A stretch of 18,859 nt of DNA, taken from NCBI GenBank assembly GCA_910584955.1, contig CAJUDC010000039.1, forward strand, positions 1 to 18,859. Direction: 5' to 3'. The notes below the pieces were generated by a model. That model searched no databases, had not been told where the DNA came from, and worked only from the letters and a program-made list of their open reading frames with translations. The DNA is from an uncultured Paraprevotella sp. GTDB lineage: Bacteria; Bacteroidota; Bacteroidia; Bacteroidales; Bacteroidaceae. The number at the start of each line of letters is the position of its first letter. Within the stretch, counting starts at the first letter, position 1. Position numbers and translations under genes: made by a program. Positions 1-7,673 of the stretch are shown here, piece after piece.

Positions 1-981
1 TCGGGATGTTCTTTCAGCCGCCGGCTGTCATCCTGCGGGTTATATAGTTGCAGGGCCAGCTCTTCGGGATCGGCCGACGGGAGGAAGGAAGCCGGGAGGG
101 CCGGAGGTTCGACGGAGAAGGGCCGCTCGATACGGAAATGCCGGCAGACGGCCTGAAGTGTCATACGGGTGGCATTGGCTTTTCCGTCGGCGGAGTATCC
201 GGCAATGTGCGGTGTGCCGATGTATACTTTTTCTAATAAAGGTAACGAGATGTGCGGCTCGTTTTCCCAGGTGTCGATGATGGCCCGGCTGGCTTGTCCG
301 CTGTTCAAGGCTTGCAGGAGAGCCTGGTTGTCCACCACTTCCCCCCGGCCCGAGTTGATCAGTACGGGTTTTCTGGCCAGTTTGTCCAGGAAAGCGGCAT
401 CCGCCAGATGAAAAGTAGCATAGGGGCCTACGGTGGTCAGCGGGGTATGGAACGACAGGATGTCACATTCGTTTTGCAGCTCGTCGAGCGGGTGGAGACA
501 CGTTTGTTCGTCGGGCCGTCTCCCTTCGTTGGCCTCCCGTGGCGGGTCGTTCAGCAGGATACGTACTCCCAGCGGTTCTACGGCTTTTTTTACAGCCGTA
601 CCCACATGGCCGGCTCCGATGATACCCAGTGTGGTACGGCGGAGATCCATTCCCGTTTCCCGTTTCAGGAGGATGAGGCAGGAGCGGATGTATTGTCCTA
701 CGGAGGTGGCGTTGCAGCCCGGACAGTTGCTCCATGCGATGCCGGCTTCTTTCAAGTAAGCCGTATCTATATGGTCGAACCCGATGGTGGCGGTAGCCAC
801 AAACCGAACGCGACTTCCTTGCAGAAGCGTGCGGTTACAACGGGTGCGGGTACGTACGATAAGCAGCGTCGTGCACGTCGGCGGCACTGATTTGCTGTCC
901 CGGCAGGAAAACGACCTCGTCCGCTATCTGTTCTATCGCTTCCCGGATGAAAGGAATTTTATCGTCAACCACTGCTTTCAT
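1..981 (-). pseudogene. pdxB: 4-phosphoerythronate dehydrogenase, frameshifted and cut by left edge
   Basis: PdxB oxidises 4-phospho-D-erythronate with NAD in pyridoxal 5'-phosphate synthesis (cytosol). Translation from ATG at 979-981 gives MKAVVDDKIPFIREAIEQIA, typical of the family, but this frame stops at 835-837 after 48 codons. From about position 868 the family sequence continues in another frame (IVRTRTRCN, then ATATIGFDHIDTAY) and stays open to base 1. Seen there: the Rossmann NAD loop GIIGAGHVG and the D-2-hydroxyacid dehydrogenase catalytic Arg (INSGRGEVVD), Glu (WENEP) and His (GTPHIAGYS). The family normally has Asp-Ala-Asp-Ala at the break and here only one Asp-Ala is left, so a net loss of about 5 bases is likely. 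The spliced reading gives about 327 residues, with roughly 20 beyond the edge. A sequencing error is possible; otherwise it is a fresh pseudogene. The family call is secure. Confidence 0.85.
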
Positions 982-986
982 GCGCG

Positions 987-994
987 CAAAGATA
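987..994 (-). promoter_or_regulatory. Bacteroides-type -7 promoter element for pdxB
   Basis: TATCTTTG on the minus strand matches the primary sigma consensus TAnnTTTG exactly. It ends only five bases before the pdxB ATG, so the transcript would have almost no leader. No good TTTG -33 element lies 19-21 bases upstream, which lowers confidence. Confidence 0.5.
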
Positions 995-1015
995 CGTACT
1001 TTTTATAAGATATTT

Positions 1016-1047
1016 ATTGCCCGTTCGAAAAACTTTGTTTAGTTTTG
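1016..1047 (+). promoter_or_regulatory. Bacteroides-type promoter for the LPS core operon
   Basis: TAGTTTTG at 1040-1047 matches the TAnnTTTG -7 consensus. ATTG at 1016-1019, 20 bases upstream, is a partial match to the TTTG -33 element. The start site would fall near 1050-1053, giving a leader of about 25 bases before the ATG at 1077. It would drive the whole plus-strand block to 5602. Confidence 0.5.
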
Positions 1048-1076
1048 CAAAACTATATAAATAAATATTGAAGTAT

Positions 1077-1682
1077 ATGACATTTACCGAACTTTGCCGT
1101 CCTATCTTTGTGCAGGTCATCAAAGATTACCACATAGCAGACCATGTGGATACGCCTATCAGCAATCCTTATCCCGAGCATACGATTGAACATGATTTAT
1201 ACCTGAAGAACTGGATCGATACGGTGCAGTGGCATTTTGAAGATATTATCCGCGACCCGCAGATAGATCCGGTCGAGGCGCTGGTGCTGAAACGCCGGAT
1301 CGACAAGAGTAATCAGGACCGTACGGATCTGGTGGAGCTGATAGACAGTTATTTCTATACCAAATATAAGGATGTGACGCCGCAACCGGATGCTACCATC
1401 AATACGGAAAGTCCGGCCTGGGCCATCGACCGTCTGTCTATCCTTGCCCTGAAAATCTATCATATGCGTGAACAGGCGGAGCGTGCCGATGCCACACCGG
1501 AACACAAGGCGCAGTGCGGGAAGAAACTGGATGTATTGCTTGAACAGCAACGCGACCTTTCTTCGGCCATCGACCAGTTGCTGGCCGATATAGAAGCCGG
1601 GCGCAAGTATATGAAGGTGTACAAGCAGATGAAGATGTATAACGACCCGGATACCAATCCGGTGCTTTACGGCAAGAAGTAA
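1077..1682 (+). CDS. DUF4254 domain protein
   Basis: A 201-residue soluble, mostly helical protein matching DUF4254, a Bacteroidota family of unknown function usually found next to LPS heptosyltransferase genes. Recognisable parts are the conserved N-terminus MTFTELCRPIF, the core stretch LYLKNWIDTVQWHFEDIIRD near residues 40-60 and the Arg/Asp-rich segment RRIDKSNQDRTDLVE. No signal peptide or membrane segment is visible. I chose ATG at 1077 over the in-frame TTG at 1068 because family members begin MTF. It leads the plus-strand LPS operon, with the GT9 gene 37 bases downstream. Its position suggests a role in LPS core assembly, but no activity can be assigned from the sequence. Confidence 0.85.
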   Translation: MTFTELCRPIFVQVIKDYHIADHVDTPISNPYPEHTIEHDLYLKNWIDTVQWHFEDIIRDPQIDPVEALVLKRRIDKSNQDRTDLVELIDSYFYTKYKDVTPQPDATINTESPAWAIDRLSILALKIYHMREQAERADATPEHKAQCGKKLDVLLEQQRDLSSAIDQLLADIEAGRKYMKVYKQMKMYNDPDTNPVLYGKK

Positions 1683-1719
1683 GGTTGCTTTTGGAAACCT
1701 GACGAATGTTTTCAGGCCT

Positions 1720-2766
1720 ATGAAGCATCTGCTGGTCGTTCGTTTTTCGGCGTTGGGTGATGTGGCGATGACGGTTCCGGTGATTGCCGCATTGGCCTGT
1801 CAGTATCCGCAGTTGCGGATTACGGTGCTGACGAGACCGCATTTCCGGCCTTTGTTCGAGGGGCTGCCGTCTAATGTTGATTTCTTCGGTGCGGACCTGA
1901 AAGAGAAATACAAGGGGTTGGACGGCTTGCGCCGCCTGGTGGCCGACTTGCAGATTCGTCGTTTTACGGCTCTTGCCGACTTGCACGATGTGATTCGTAC
2001 GCAGGTGCTCCGGCTTTGTTTCCGTTGTGCCGGTATTCCGGTGGCGCATTTGCAAAAGAACCGCAGGGCCCGTAAGCGCCTGGTTCGCCGCGAACATAAG
2101 GTGTTGAATCCGGTGCCGTCCGTTTTTACCCGTTATGCCGATGTGCTGGAACGGTTAGGTTATCCGGTCCGCCTGGATTTCGATTCTCTTTTCGGTGCGG
2201 AGGGAGGCGATCTGTCTCTTTTGCCTGTTGCGGTGGAAGCCAAGGGGGAAAACCGCTGGATCGGGATTGCGCCCTTTGCCGCCCATCGGGGCAAGGTCTA
2301 TCCTCGCGAACGTATGGAACAAGTGGTGGCTGCTTTGTCGGCATTGCCTTCCGTACGTATCTTTTTGTTCGGAGCCGGTCGTAAGGAGAGTCTTGTTTTT
2401 CAGGAGTGGCAGCAGCGTTATCCCCGTACGTTTTCCATGGTCGGTCGGTTGGGTTCCATGCGTAACGAGTTGATATTGATGAGCCATCTGGATGTAATGC
2501 TGTCTATGGATTCGGCCAATATGCATCTGGCTTCACTGGTGAATGTCCCGGTGGTGTCGGTGTGGGGAGCTACTCACCCCTATGCCGGTTTTATGGGCTG
2601 GAGACAGTCGGAAGATTATGCCGTGCAGACAGATCTGCCCTGCCGGCCTTGTTCGGTATACGGGAGCCGTCCCTGCCTGCGCAAGGATTATGCCTGTATG
2701 ATGCGCATTGCTCCCGAACAGATTGTAGAACGTGTGGCCGCTGCGGCTCATCTGGAACAGCTATGA
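1720..2766 (+). CDS. GT9 glycosyltransferase, LPS heptosyltransferase-like
   Basis: A 348-residue family 9 glycosyltransferase, the family of ADP-heptose:LPS heptosyltransferases (WaaC, WaaF, WaaQ), acting at the cytoplasmic face of the inner membrane on the growing lipid A core. The GT-B N-domain opens with LLVVRFSALGDVAMTVPVI (residues 4-22), the classic GT9 acceptor-side motif. The C-domain carries MDSANMHLAS (263-272) and the donor-site stretch VSVWGATHPYAGF (279-291), equivalent to the SxxxH motif of WaaC/WaaF. Near the C-terminus are four Cys at 308, 311, 319 and 326 (CRPC, then PCLRKDYAC). Length is normal for the family. The stop overlaps the next start (ATGA), so translation is probably coupled. 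The donor could be a heptose or another sugar; sequence alone does not decide. Confidence 0.9.
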   Translation: MKHLLVVRFSALGDVAMTVPVIAALACQYPQLRITVLTRPHFRPLFEGLPSNVDFFGADLKEKYKGLDGLRRLVADLQIRRFTALADLHDVIRTQVLRLCFRCAGIPVAHLQKNRRARKRLVRREHKVLNPVPSVFTRYADVLERLGYPVRLDFDSLFGAEGGDLSLLPVAVEAKGENRWIGIAPFAAHRGKVYPRERMEQVVAALSALPSVRIFLFGAGRKESLVFQEWQQRYPRTFSMVGRLGSMRNELILMSHLDVMLSMDSANMHLASLVNVPVVSVWGATHPYAGFMGWRQSEDYAVQTDLPCRPCSVYGSRPCLRKDYACMMRIAPEQIVERVAAAAHLEQL

Positions 2767-3515
2767 TCAAGTCGGTTGTCAATCCCCGTTATATGGAATA
2801 TGCCCCCTTTGTGGAGCGGCTTTCGGAACGTTTCGACAAGGAGGGGCGGATGTTGCATGACGGGCGCAACCGTGTGAAACTTTTTACGGATAAGGACGAT
2901 ACCGGCTATGTGGTGAAACGCTACAGGCGACCGCATCTCTTGCAGCGCTTTATCTATCGGTGGTTTCGTCCGTCGAAGGCGGAGCGGGCCTACCGTTTTG
3001 CTTTTCGGTTGGCGGCTCTCGGCATCGCTACTCCCGAGGCTGTAGCCTATTCCGAGGAAAGAGGAGCGCTATTGTTCGGTTACAGCTATTTCATGTCCGC
3101 CCGTTGTACCGATCCCTCGCTGTATGCCCCCTTGGTAGAGGCCCCCGAGTTCGACAGGACATTGGCGGTTCGTCTGGCTGCTTTTCTGGTGGAGATGCAC
3201 GAAAAGGGATTTTTGCACGGTGACTTGAATCTGACGAATATTCTTTACCGTACATTGCCCGGCGGACAGGTGCGGTTTACGGTGATAGACACGAACCGTT
3301 CCCATTTCAAGAAAGCGCCTTCGCAAACGGATTGTCTGCAAAATCTGGTCCGCCTGACCCACCGGCACGAGCTTATGGAGTTTGTCGTTCGGGAATATGC
3401 CCGTTTGCGCGGTTGGGAGGCCGGGGCGGTGTGGCACGAAGTGCAGGGGCGGTTGCGCCGGTTTGAACGGAAGGAAGCCCGGAAGAAAAAATTGAAACGT
3501 AGACTAGGAAAATGA
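2763..3515 (+). CDS. Lipopolysaccharide core kinase (Kdo/WaaP family)
   Basis: A 250-residue eukaryotic-like kinase of the Kdo/WaaP family, which phosphorylates Kdo or heptose residues of the LPS inner core in the cytoplasm. Visible landmarks are VVKRY with the probable ATP-binding Lys52, the catalytic loop HGDLNLTNI (152-160, Asp154 as base) and VIDTN (174-178) in place of DFG, with Asp176 as the metal ligand. The C-terminus is strongly basic, fitting a membrane-associated enzyme. The start at 2763 overlaps the GT9 stop by four bases. An in-frame ATG at 2562 lies deep inside the GT9 gene and gives a prefix unlike the family, so I rejected it. The stop overlaps the acyltransferase start by four bases. 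Between a heptosyltransferase and an acyltransferase, a core-phosphorylation role is likely. Confidence 0.88.
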   Translation: MIKSVVNPRYMEYAPFVERLSERFDKEGRMLHDGRNRVKLFTDKDDTGYVVKRYRRPHLLQRFIYRWFRPSKAERAYRFAFRLAALGIATPEAVAYSEERGALLFGYSYFMSARCTDPSLYAPLVEAPEFDRTLAVRLAAFLVEMHEKGFLHGDLNLTNILYRTLPGGQVRFTVIDTNRSHFKKAPSQTDCLQNLVRLTHRHELMEFVVREYARLRGWEAGAVWHEVQGRLRRFERKEARKKKLKRRLGK

Positions 3516-4495
3516 GAAAACTGTTTTATTTCATCATATTCGGCACCTGGTATCTTATTTCCTTGTTGCCGTTGCCGCTACTTTATGTCCTGTCGGATAT
3601 GCTTTTCCCTGTTGTCTATTATATAATAAGGTATCGGCGGAATACGGTGCGTGAGAATCTGGAAATGTCATTCCCGGAGAAGACATTGGAAGAGAAGCGT
3701 GCCATCGAGGAAAAATTCTATCATTTCTTTTGCGATTATATCGTGGAGACCATCAAGTTGTTCTCCATTTCCGGCAAGGAGATGAAGCGCCGCATGGTGT
3801 TCCGGGGGCTGGACAAGGCCACGGAAGACCTGCTGAAGGGCGATTCGTCGTTTGCCTTTCTCTATCTGGGTCATTATTGCAACTGGGAATGGATCTCGTC
3901 TCTGGCCCAGCAAATGCCCGGTCAGGTGCATTGCGGGCAGATCTATCATCCCTTGCGTAATTCGGCCTTCAACCAGCTTTTTTTGCGTCTGAGGGGGCGG
4001 TTCGGCGCCGAGAGCATTACCATGAGTAATACCTTGCGTCGTATACTCGATCTGAAAAGAAAAAATCAGAAAACCATGATCGGTTTTATTTCCGATCAGT
4101 TGCCCAAATGGCCCAGTATCCATTTCTTTACGCCTTTCCTTCATCGGGAAACAGCCGTTTTCACCGGCGCCGAACAGATCGGTCGCAAGGTGGGAGCCGT
4201 TTACTATTTTCTGGATATTGAACGCCCGCGCCGGGGGCATTATGTATGTACGTTCCGGCCTTTGCAGGCGGTGGAAACACCGGACGGAAAGTACGGGTTG
4301 ACGGTAGCCTTTATGAATGAACTGGAAAAGATGATACGCCGGCATCCCGAATACTGGCTCTGGACGCATAAACGCTGGAAACGAACCAAGGAAGACTATA
4401 TGGCCGTGGCCGAAGAAGAGGCGGATCCGCAGATGCGCCTGACACGGTTGATGCAGCAGGAATGGTTGCGCGAACATGCCAAGGACTATCAGTAA
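3512..4495 (+). CDS. Lipid A acyltransferase, LpxL/HtrB family
   Basis: A 327-residue member of the LpxL/LpxM/HtrB late acyltransferases, which add a secondary acyl chain to lipid A from acyl-ACP at the inner membrane. There is one N-terminal membrane segment (about residues 8-38, with a YYIIRYRRNTVREN boundary) and the catalytic HX4E motif within LGHYCNWEWIS (His121, Glu126). Further family landmarks are FISDQLPKW and, near the C-terminus, WLWTHKRWKRT, equivalent to the WxxxRWK block. The start overlaps the kinase stop by four bases, and a 21-base gap separates it from the next GT9. Length is normal. Phosphatidyl- or ornithine-lipid acyltransferase roles exist among relatives, but the LPS neighbours favour lipid A. 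Confidence 0.9.
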   Translation: MRKLFYFIIFGTWYLISLLPLPLLYVLSDMLFPVVYYIIRYRRNTVRENLEMSFPEKTLEEKRAIEEKFYHFFCDYIVETIKLFSISGKEMKRRMVFRGLDKATEDLLKGDSSFAFLYLGHYCNWEWISSLAQQMPGQVHCGQIYHPLRNSAFNQLFLRLRGRFGAESITMSNTLRRILDLKRKNQKTMIGFISDQLPKWPSIHFFTPFLHRETAVFTGAEQIGRKVGAVYYFLDIERPRRGHYVCTFRPLQAVETPDGKYGLTVAFMNELEKMIRRHPEYWLWTHKRWKRTKEDYMAVAEEEADPQMRLTRLMQQEWLREHAKDYQ

Positions 4496-4516
4496 GCATT
4501 TTAAAAAGAAGGCAGT

Positions 4517-5602
4517 ATGATGAATAAAACAGACGTAAAGCATATTCTGGTGATTCGTTTCCGCAGAGTGGGGGACTCGGTGCTTTCCACCGCGCTTTGC
4601 AGTAGTCTGAAACAGACGTTTCCCGCTGCGCGGATAGACTTTGTAATCAACAAGGGGATTCATACGCTGTATGAGAACCATCCCGATATAGACCGGCTCT
4701 TCATCTTCGACGATCGGGAGAATCATAGCATGCCGTTGTATCTGAAAAAGGTGTGGCGCATTGTACATGATACGCATTATGATGTGATTATCGACATGCG
4801 GACTACGTTTAAAACTCTTTTCTTCAGCCTGTTCTCCTTGCATACGCCTTTCCGTATCGGGCGCCGGAAACCTTATTCCGCCGGCATTCTTACCCACCGG
4901 CTGGATCATCTGGTCGATACGTCTGTCGACAGGGTGCGGCAAAACCTGCTTCTGATGGAGCCGCTTGCCGCATTGGCTCCTTTGCATCGCACCGAGGTGT
5001 TCCGGCTTTATGTGACGGACGAACGCAGGGAGCGGTTTCGTTGTTACATGGAGCAGCAGGGAATCGATTTCTCCCGTCCCGTAGTGATGGCCACCGTCAC
5101 GGCACGTCTGGTGTATAAAGTATGGGACAAGGAGCGTATGAAAGAAATCCTGCGGCGCATGATTGCCGATTTTGATACACAGATCATCTTTAACTTTGCC
5201 GGAGCGGAGCGCGAAATGGCCTTGCAGTATCAGCATGAGTTGGGCGATGATCCGCATATCTTTACCCAGGTGGAAGCCCGCAGCCTGCCCGACCTGTGTG
5301 CTTTGCTGACCCATTGTGATTTTTTCTTCGGCAACGAGGGCGGTCCGCGCCATATAGCGCAGGCCTTAGGCATACCGTCGTACGCCATCTTCCCGCCGAA
5401 TATATGGAAGGGCGTCTGGCTGCCCGGTCGGGACGACCGTTATCAGGGCATCAGCCCCGACGATTTCATGCCTTATGCCGAGCAGAAGGCGGCGGGCATG
5501 GACTATGCGGCGCGCTTCAACCTGGTCACGGTCGACCGCGTGTGGGCCGGGCTGCGTCCGATGTTGCAACGTTTCCTGAAACAGCATGCTGCCACGGAAT
5601 AG
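4517..5602 (+). CDS. GT9 glycosyltransferase, second heptosyltransferase-like enzyme
   Basis: A 361-residue GT-B enzyme of family 9 and last gene of the plus-strand LPS operon. It opens with ILVIRFRRVGDSVLSTAL (10-27), the GT9 N-domain signature. The C-domain has FFFGNEGGPRHIAQALG followed by YAIFPPNIWKGVWLPG, the donor-binding region. The N-domain also carries VIIDMRTTFKTLFFSLFS, where relatives have a similar D-rich strand. It lacks the C-terminal four-Cys cluster of the GT9 gene at 1720-2766, so the two are separate subfamilies rather than a recent duplication. ATG 4517 and ATG 4520 are both possible starts. It ends 5 bases from the convergent GT2 gene, leaving no room for a terminator. 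Confidence 0.88.
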   Translation: MMNKTDVKHILVIRFRRVGDSVLSTALCSSLKQTFPAARIDFVINKGIHTLYENHPDIDRLFIFDDRENHSMPLYLKKVWRIVHDTHYDVIIDMRTTFKTLFFSLFSLHTPFRIGRRKPYSAGILTHRLDHLVDTSVDRVRQNLLLMEPLAALAPLHRTEVFRLYVTDERRERFRCYMEQQGIDFSRPVVMATVTARLVYKVWDKERMKEILRRMIADFDTQIIFNFAGAEREMALQYQHELGDDPHIFTQVEARSLPDLCALLTHCDFFFGNEGGPRHIAQALGIPSYAIFPPNIWKGVWLPGRDDRYQGISPDDFMPYAEQKAAGMDYAARFNLVTVDRVWAGLRPMLQRFLKQHAATE

Positions 5603-5607
5603 GTCTT

Positions 5608-6489
5608 TTATGTGCGGTGGCGTAACGACAGCGAAAGGGCTTCGCCGCGCCACAGCACCGGCAGGATATACCATTTGTGGGGTTTGCACAGGACGATTAG
5701 CAGATTGACAAGCCGGTACAGCGTGGCGGTCGTCAGCCCGTGATATTTGCGGTAGCAGTACATGCGTGATATATACATCTCCCGTATGGTGGCGGAACGT
5801 ATGCGGCGGGTGCTCTGTTCGTGCAGATGCGAGAAACGGCATCCGGGATAGACCACGCTGTTCCATCCTTTCTTTCGTAGCCGGGAGCAGATGTCAAACT
5901 CTTCGTAATAAAGAAAAAGATTCAGGTCGAAGCCGCCGGCTTTCCAGAACTTGTCAGCCGGAAACAGCATGAAGCAGCCGTTGATCTGCGTTGCGGCGAA
6001 AGGGTGTGTGTAGTGTTGGTGCTTGCGCCGGGGATAGCGTGCCGGGAACAACCATTCCAGCGGCCGGTTGCCCAACAGTTCGATCCAGATGCCGGGCGCA
6101 TGGTCGAACGAGGGCACTATCCGGCCTTCTCCGTCGTATTGCTGCGGCGTGATGACACCCGTTTCGGGATGTTGGTGCAGATAGGTGCACAGCGGTGTCA
6201 CGCAATCTTCCGTCAGGTAGACGTCACTGTTCAGGAAACAGAGGTAGTCGCCTTTTGCCGCATAGGCTCCCAGCATGTTGCCGGCTCCGAATCCCGTGTT
6301 CATTTTGTTCACCATCAGGCGTACCGTCGTTCCCGTCGCTTTTTTCAGTGCCTCCCGGTCGTCGGGGCGACTGTCGTTGTCCACTACAATGATTTCGTAG
6401 CTTTCTGCCGGTATGTGCCGGCGGATGGATTCCACACACCGTTCGGTCAGTTCGTGCGTGTTATAGTTCAGAATGATGAAAGATACCAT
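5608..6489 (-). CDS. GT2 glycosyltransferase, rhamnosyltransferase-like
   Basis: A 293-residue family 2 glycosyltransferase of the WcaA/RfbN rhamnosyltransferase type, using an NDP-sugar in the cytoplasm. The GT-A fold landmarks are SFIILNYNTHELTERC (3-18), IVVDNDS (34-40), the NTGFGAGNM loop (64-72), the DxD-equivalent FLNSDVYL (85-92) and the late acceptor-side motif YYEEFDICSRLRKKGW around residues 194-209. The C-terminus is basic and aromatic, possibly membrane-binding. It abuts the convergent GT9 gene tail to tail. Upstream, 50 bases separate it from the methyltransferase stop and I see no TAnnTTTG element there, so it may be read from the restriction-modification promoter. Confidence 0.9.
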   Translation of the reverse strand: MVSFIILNYNTHELTERCVESIRRHIPAESYEIIVVDNDSRPDDREALKKATGTTVRLMVNKMNTGFGAGNMLGAYAAKGDYLCFLNSDVYLTEDCVTPLCTYLHQHPETGVITPQQYDGEGRIVPSFDHAPGIWIELLGNRPLEWLFPARYPRRKHQHYTHPFAATQINGCFMLFPADKFWKAGGFDLNLFLYYEEFDICSRLRKKGWNSVVYPGCRFSHLHEQSTRRIRSATIREMYISRMYCYRKYHGLTTATLYRLVNLLIVLCKPHKWYILPVLWRGEALSLSLRHRT

Positions 6490-6514
6490 GATCGTGTTTC
6501 TTTAAATGTTGGAT

Positions 6515-6549
6515 AATGCCGTTGATTGGGCAGGCTGCTTCACGGCATT
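6515..6549. repeat. Imperfect stem-loop at the methyltransferase 3' end
   Basis: AATGCCGT (6515-6522) and ACGGCATT (6542-6549) are perfect inverted arms around a 19-base loop spanning the methyltransferase stop codon. On neither strand does a T-run follow, so it is not a standard intrinsic terminator. It may slow read-through into the GT2 gene, or be chance. CTTTAAAT also occurs directly repeated at 6500-6507 and 6551-6558. Confidence 0.35.
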
Positions 6550-7673
6550 GCTTTAAATAACGAATTTGCTATTGTCTGCGCCAGTTTCACGGGTACGGCA
6601 TTTCCCAGTTGTCTCATCGCCTCCGTCCATGAACCTGTTATCAGGTAATCGTCGGGAAATGTTTGAATGCGTTTGGCTTCCAATATCGTATAATAGCGCG
6701 TCTTTCCGTCGGCATATCTTATCATGTTCTCACCTCCGGGAACTCCGTGGTTTCCGGCTTTTATTGTTTTCGACGGCTGGTCGATGTCGCTGCCCGTATG
6801 TCCGGCATATTCTCTTGCACCTTCCCGCAAGGTGTGCTCCAGGCCATATTCCGTAGTGTTCGCAGGTTCCGGCAATTCTTTCAACGCGTCGCGCACGGTC
6901 TGCCAGGCGGCAGAGGAGGGCCTGCACAGGCCGTAATGCCGGCGCAGCCGTTCTTTTTCCTTGTTCATGATGAACATATCTTGTTTGCTGGGTTCAATGT
7001 TGTGCCTGTTCCAATAATCACCGCTTACGTATTTGTCCCAGGCCAAAGCCTCTTCGGAATGGGTCTCTTTGGGAAAACTCCATGAAATATTCAGGTCGTT
7101 ACGGATTCCCACGATGATTACCCGTTCCCGTTTTTGCGGTATGCCGTAGTCGGCGGCATTTAACAGGCGGAAGACAACATTGTATTTCAGTCCTTGGTAG
7201 TGTCCTTCCGTATGGATACGTTCCAGTGTGGAGAGGTTCTCTTTCCAGTCGGATGATTGTAACGGTACTTCGGGGTAGGTCAATTGCAAGATGATGAAAT
7301 TGAAATACTCCGCAAAAGATTTCCGTAGCAGTCCTTTGACGTTCTCAAAAAGAAACGCTTTGGGTGTCAGTTGGCGGATGGCCGAAATGGCATACGGAAA
7401 CATATCGCGTTTGTCATTGTACCCTTTGGCTTTGCCCCCCAGCGAAAAAGGCTGACAAGGAGGGCCGCCTGCAATAAGGTCGATATGGCGGTAATCGGAA
7501 AATGGGAATGTGCGAATATCCGTTTCGTAAACGAGGTCGGGAGCGTAGTTTTTTCGCAATGTATTGCAGGCGGCGCGGTTCCACTCAACGAATGCGCAAT
7601 GTCTGGCCCCTGCGAGCTCCAGTCCTTTGGCCAGTCCGCCGGCTCCCGAAAACAACTCAAGACTATTCATCAT
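6540..7673 (-). CDS. DNA (cytosine-5) methyltransferase, M.Eco29kI-like
   Basis: A 377-residue C5-cytosine DNA methyltransferase, the protective half of a type II restriction-modification system. All key motifs are seen in order: motif I LELFSGAGGLAKGLE (5-19, AdoMet site), motif IV GGPPCQPFS (69-77, catalytic Cys73), motif VI FENVKG (109-114), motif VIII QKRERV (180-185) and motif X GNAVP (357-361). The target-recognition region lies between about 190 and 340. Length fits the family and nothing looks broken. Tandem ATGs at 7673 and 7670 are both possible. It overlaps the end of the endonuclease gene by 11 bases (8 if the second ATG is used), so the two are probably translationally coupled. 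The CCGCGG specificity is inferred from the partner endonuclease, not from the TRD. Confidence 0.93.
   Translation of the reverse strand: MMNSLELFSGAGGLAKGLELAGARHCAFVEWNRAACNTLRKNYAPDLVYETDIRTFPFSDYRHIDLIAGGPPCQPFSLGGKAKGYNDKRDMFPYAISAIRQLTPKAFLFENVKGLLRKSFAEYFNFIILQLTYPEVPLQSSDWKENLSTLERIHTEGHYQGLKYNVVFRLLNAADYGIPQKRERVIIVGIRNDLNISWSFPKETHSEEALAWDKYVSGDYWNRHNIEPSKQDMFIMNKEKERLRRHYGLCRPSSAAWQTVRDALKELPEPANTTEYGLEHTLREGAREYAGHTGSDIDQPSKTIKAGNHGVPGGENMIRYADGKTRYYTILEAKRIQTFPDDYLITGSWTEAMRQLGNAVPVKLAQTIANSLFKAMP

Noticed and set aside
1698..1716. Hairpin between the DUF4254 and GT9 genes
   Set aside because: Five pairs (CCTGA/TCAGG) with a nine-base loop and no T-run; too weak to call a terminator or attenuator.
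2562..2762. Extension of the LPS kinase into the GT9 gene
   Set aside because: This stretch is the other frame of well-supported GT9 coding sequence; the ATGA overlap at 2763 is the natural start.
3668..5353. 561-codon open frame on the minus strand
   Set aside because: It is the reverse of the acyltransferase and second GT9 genes, both with clear motifs. It has no recognisable domain and is a product of GC-rich codon use.
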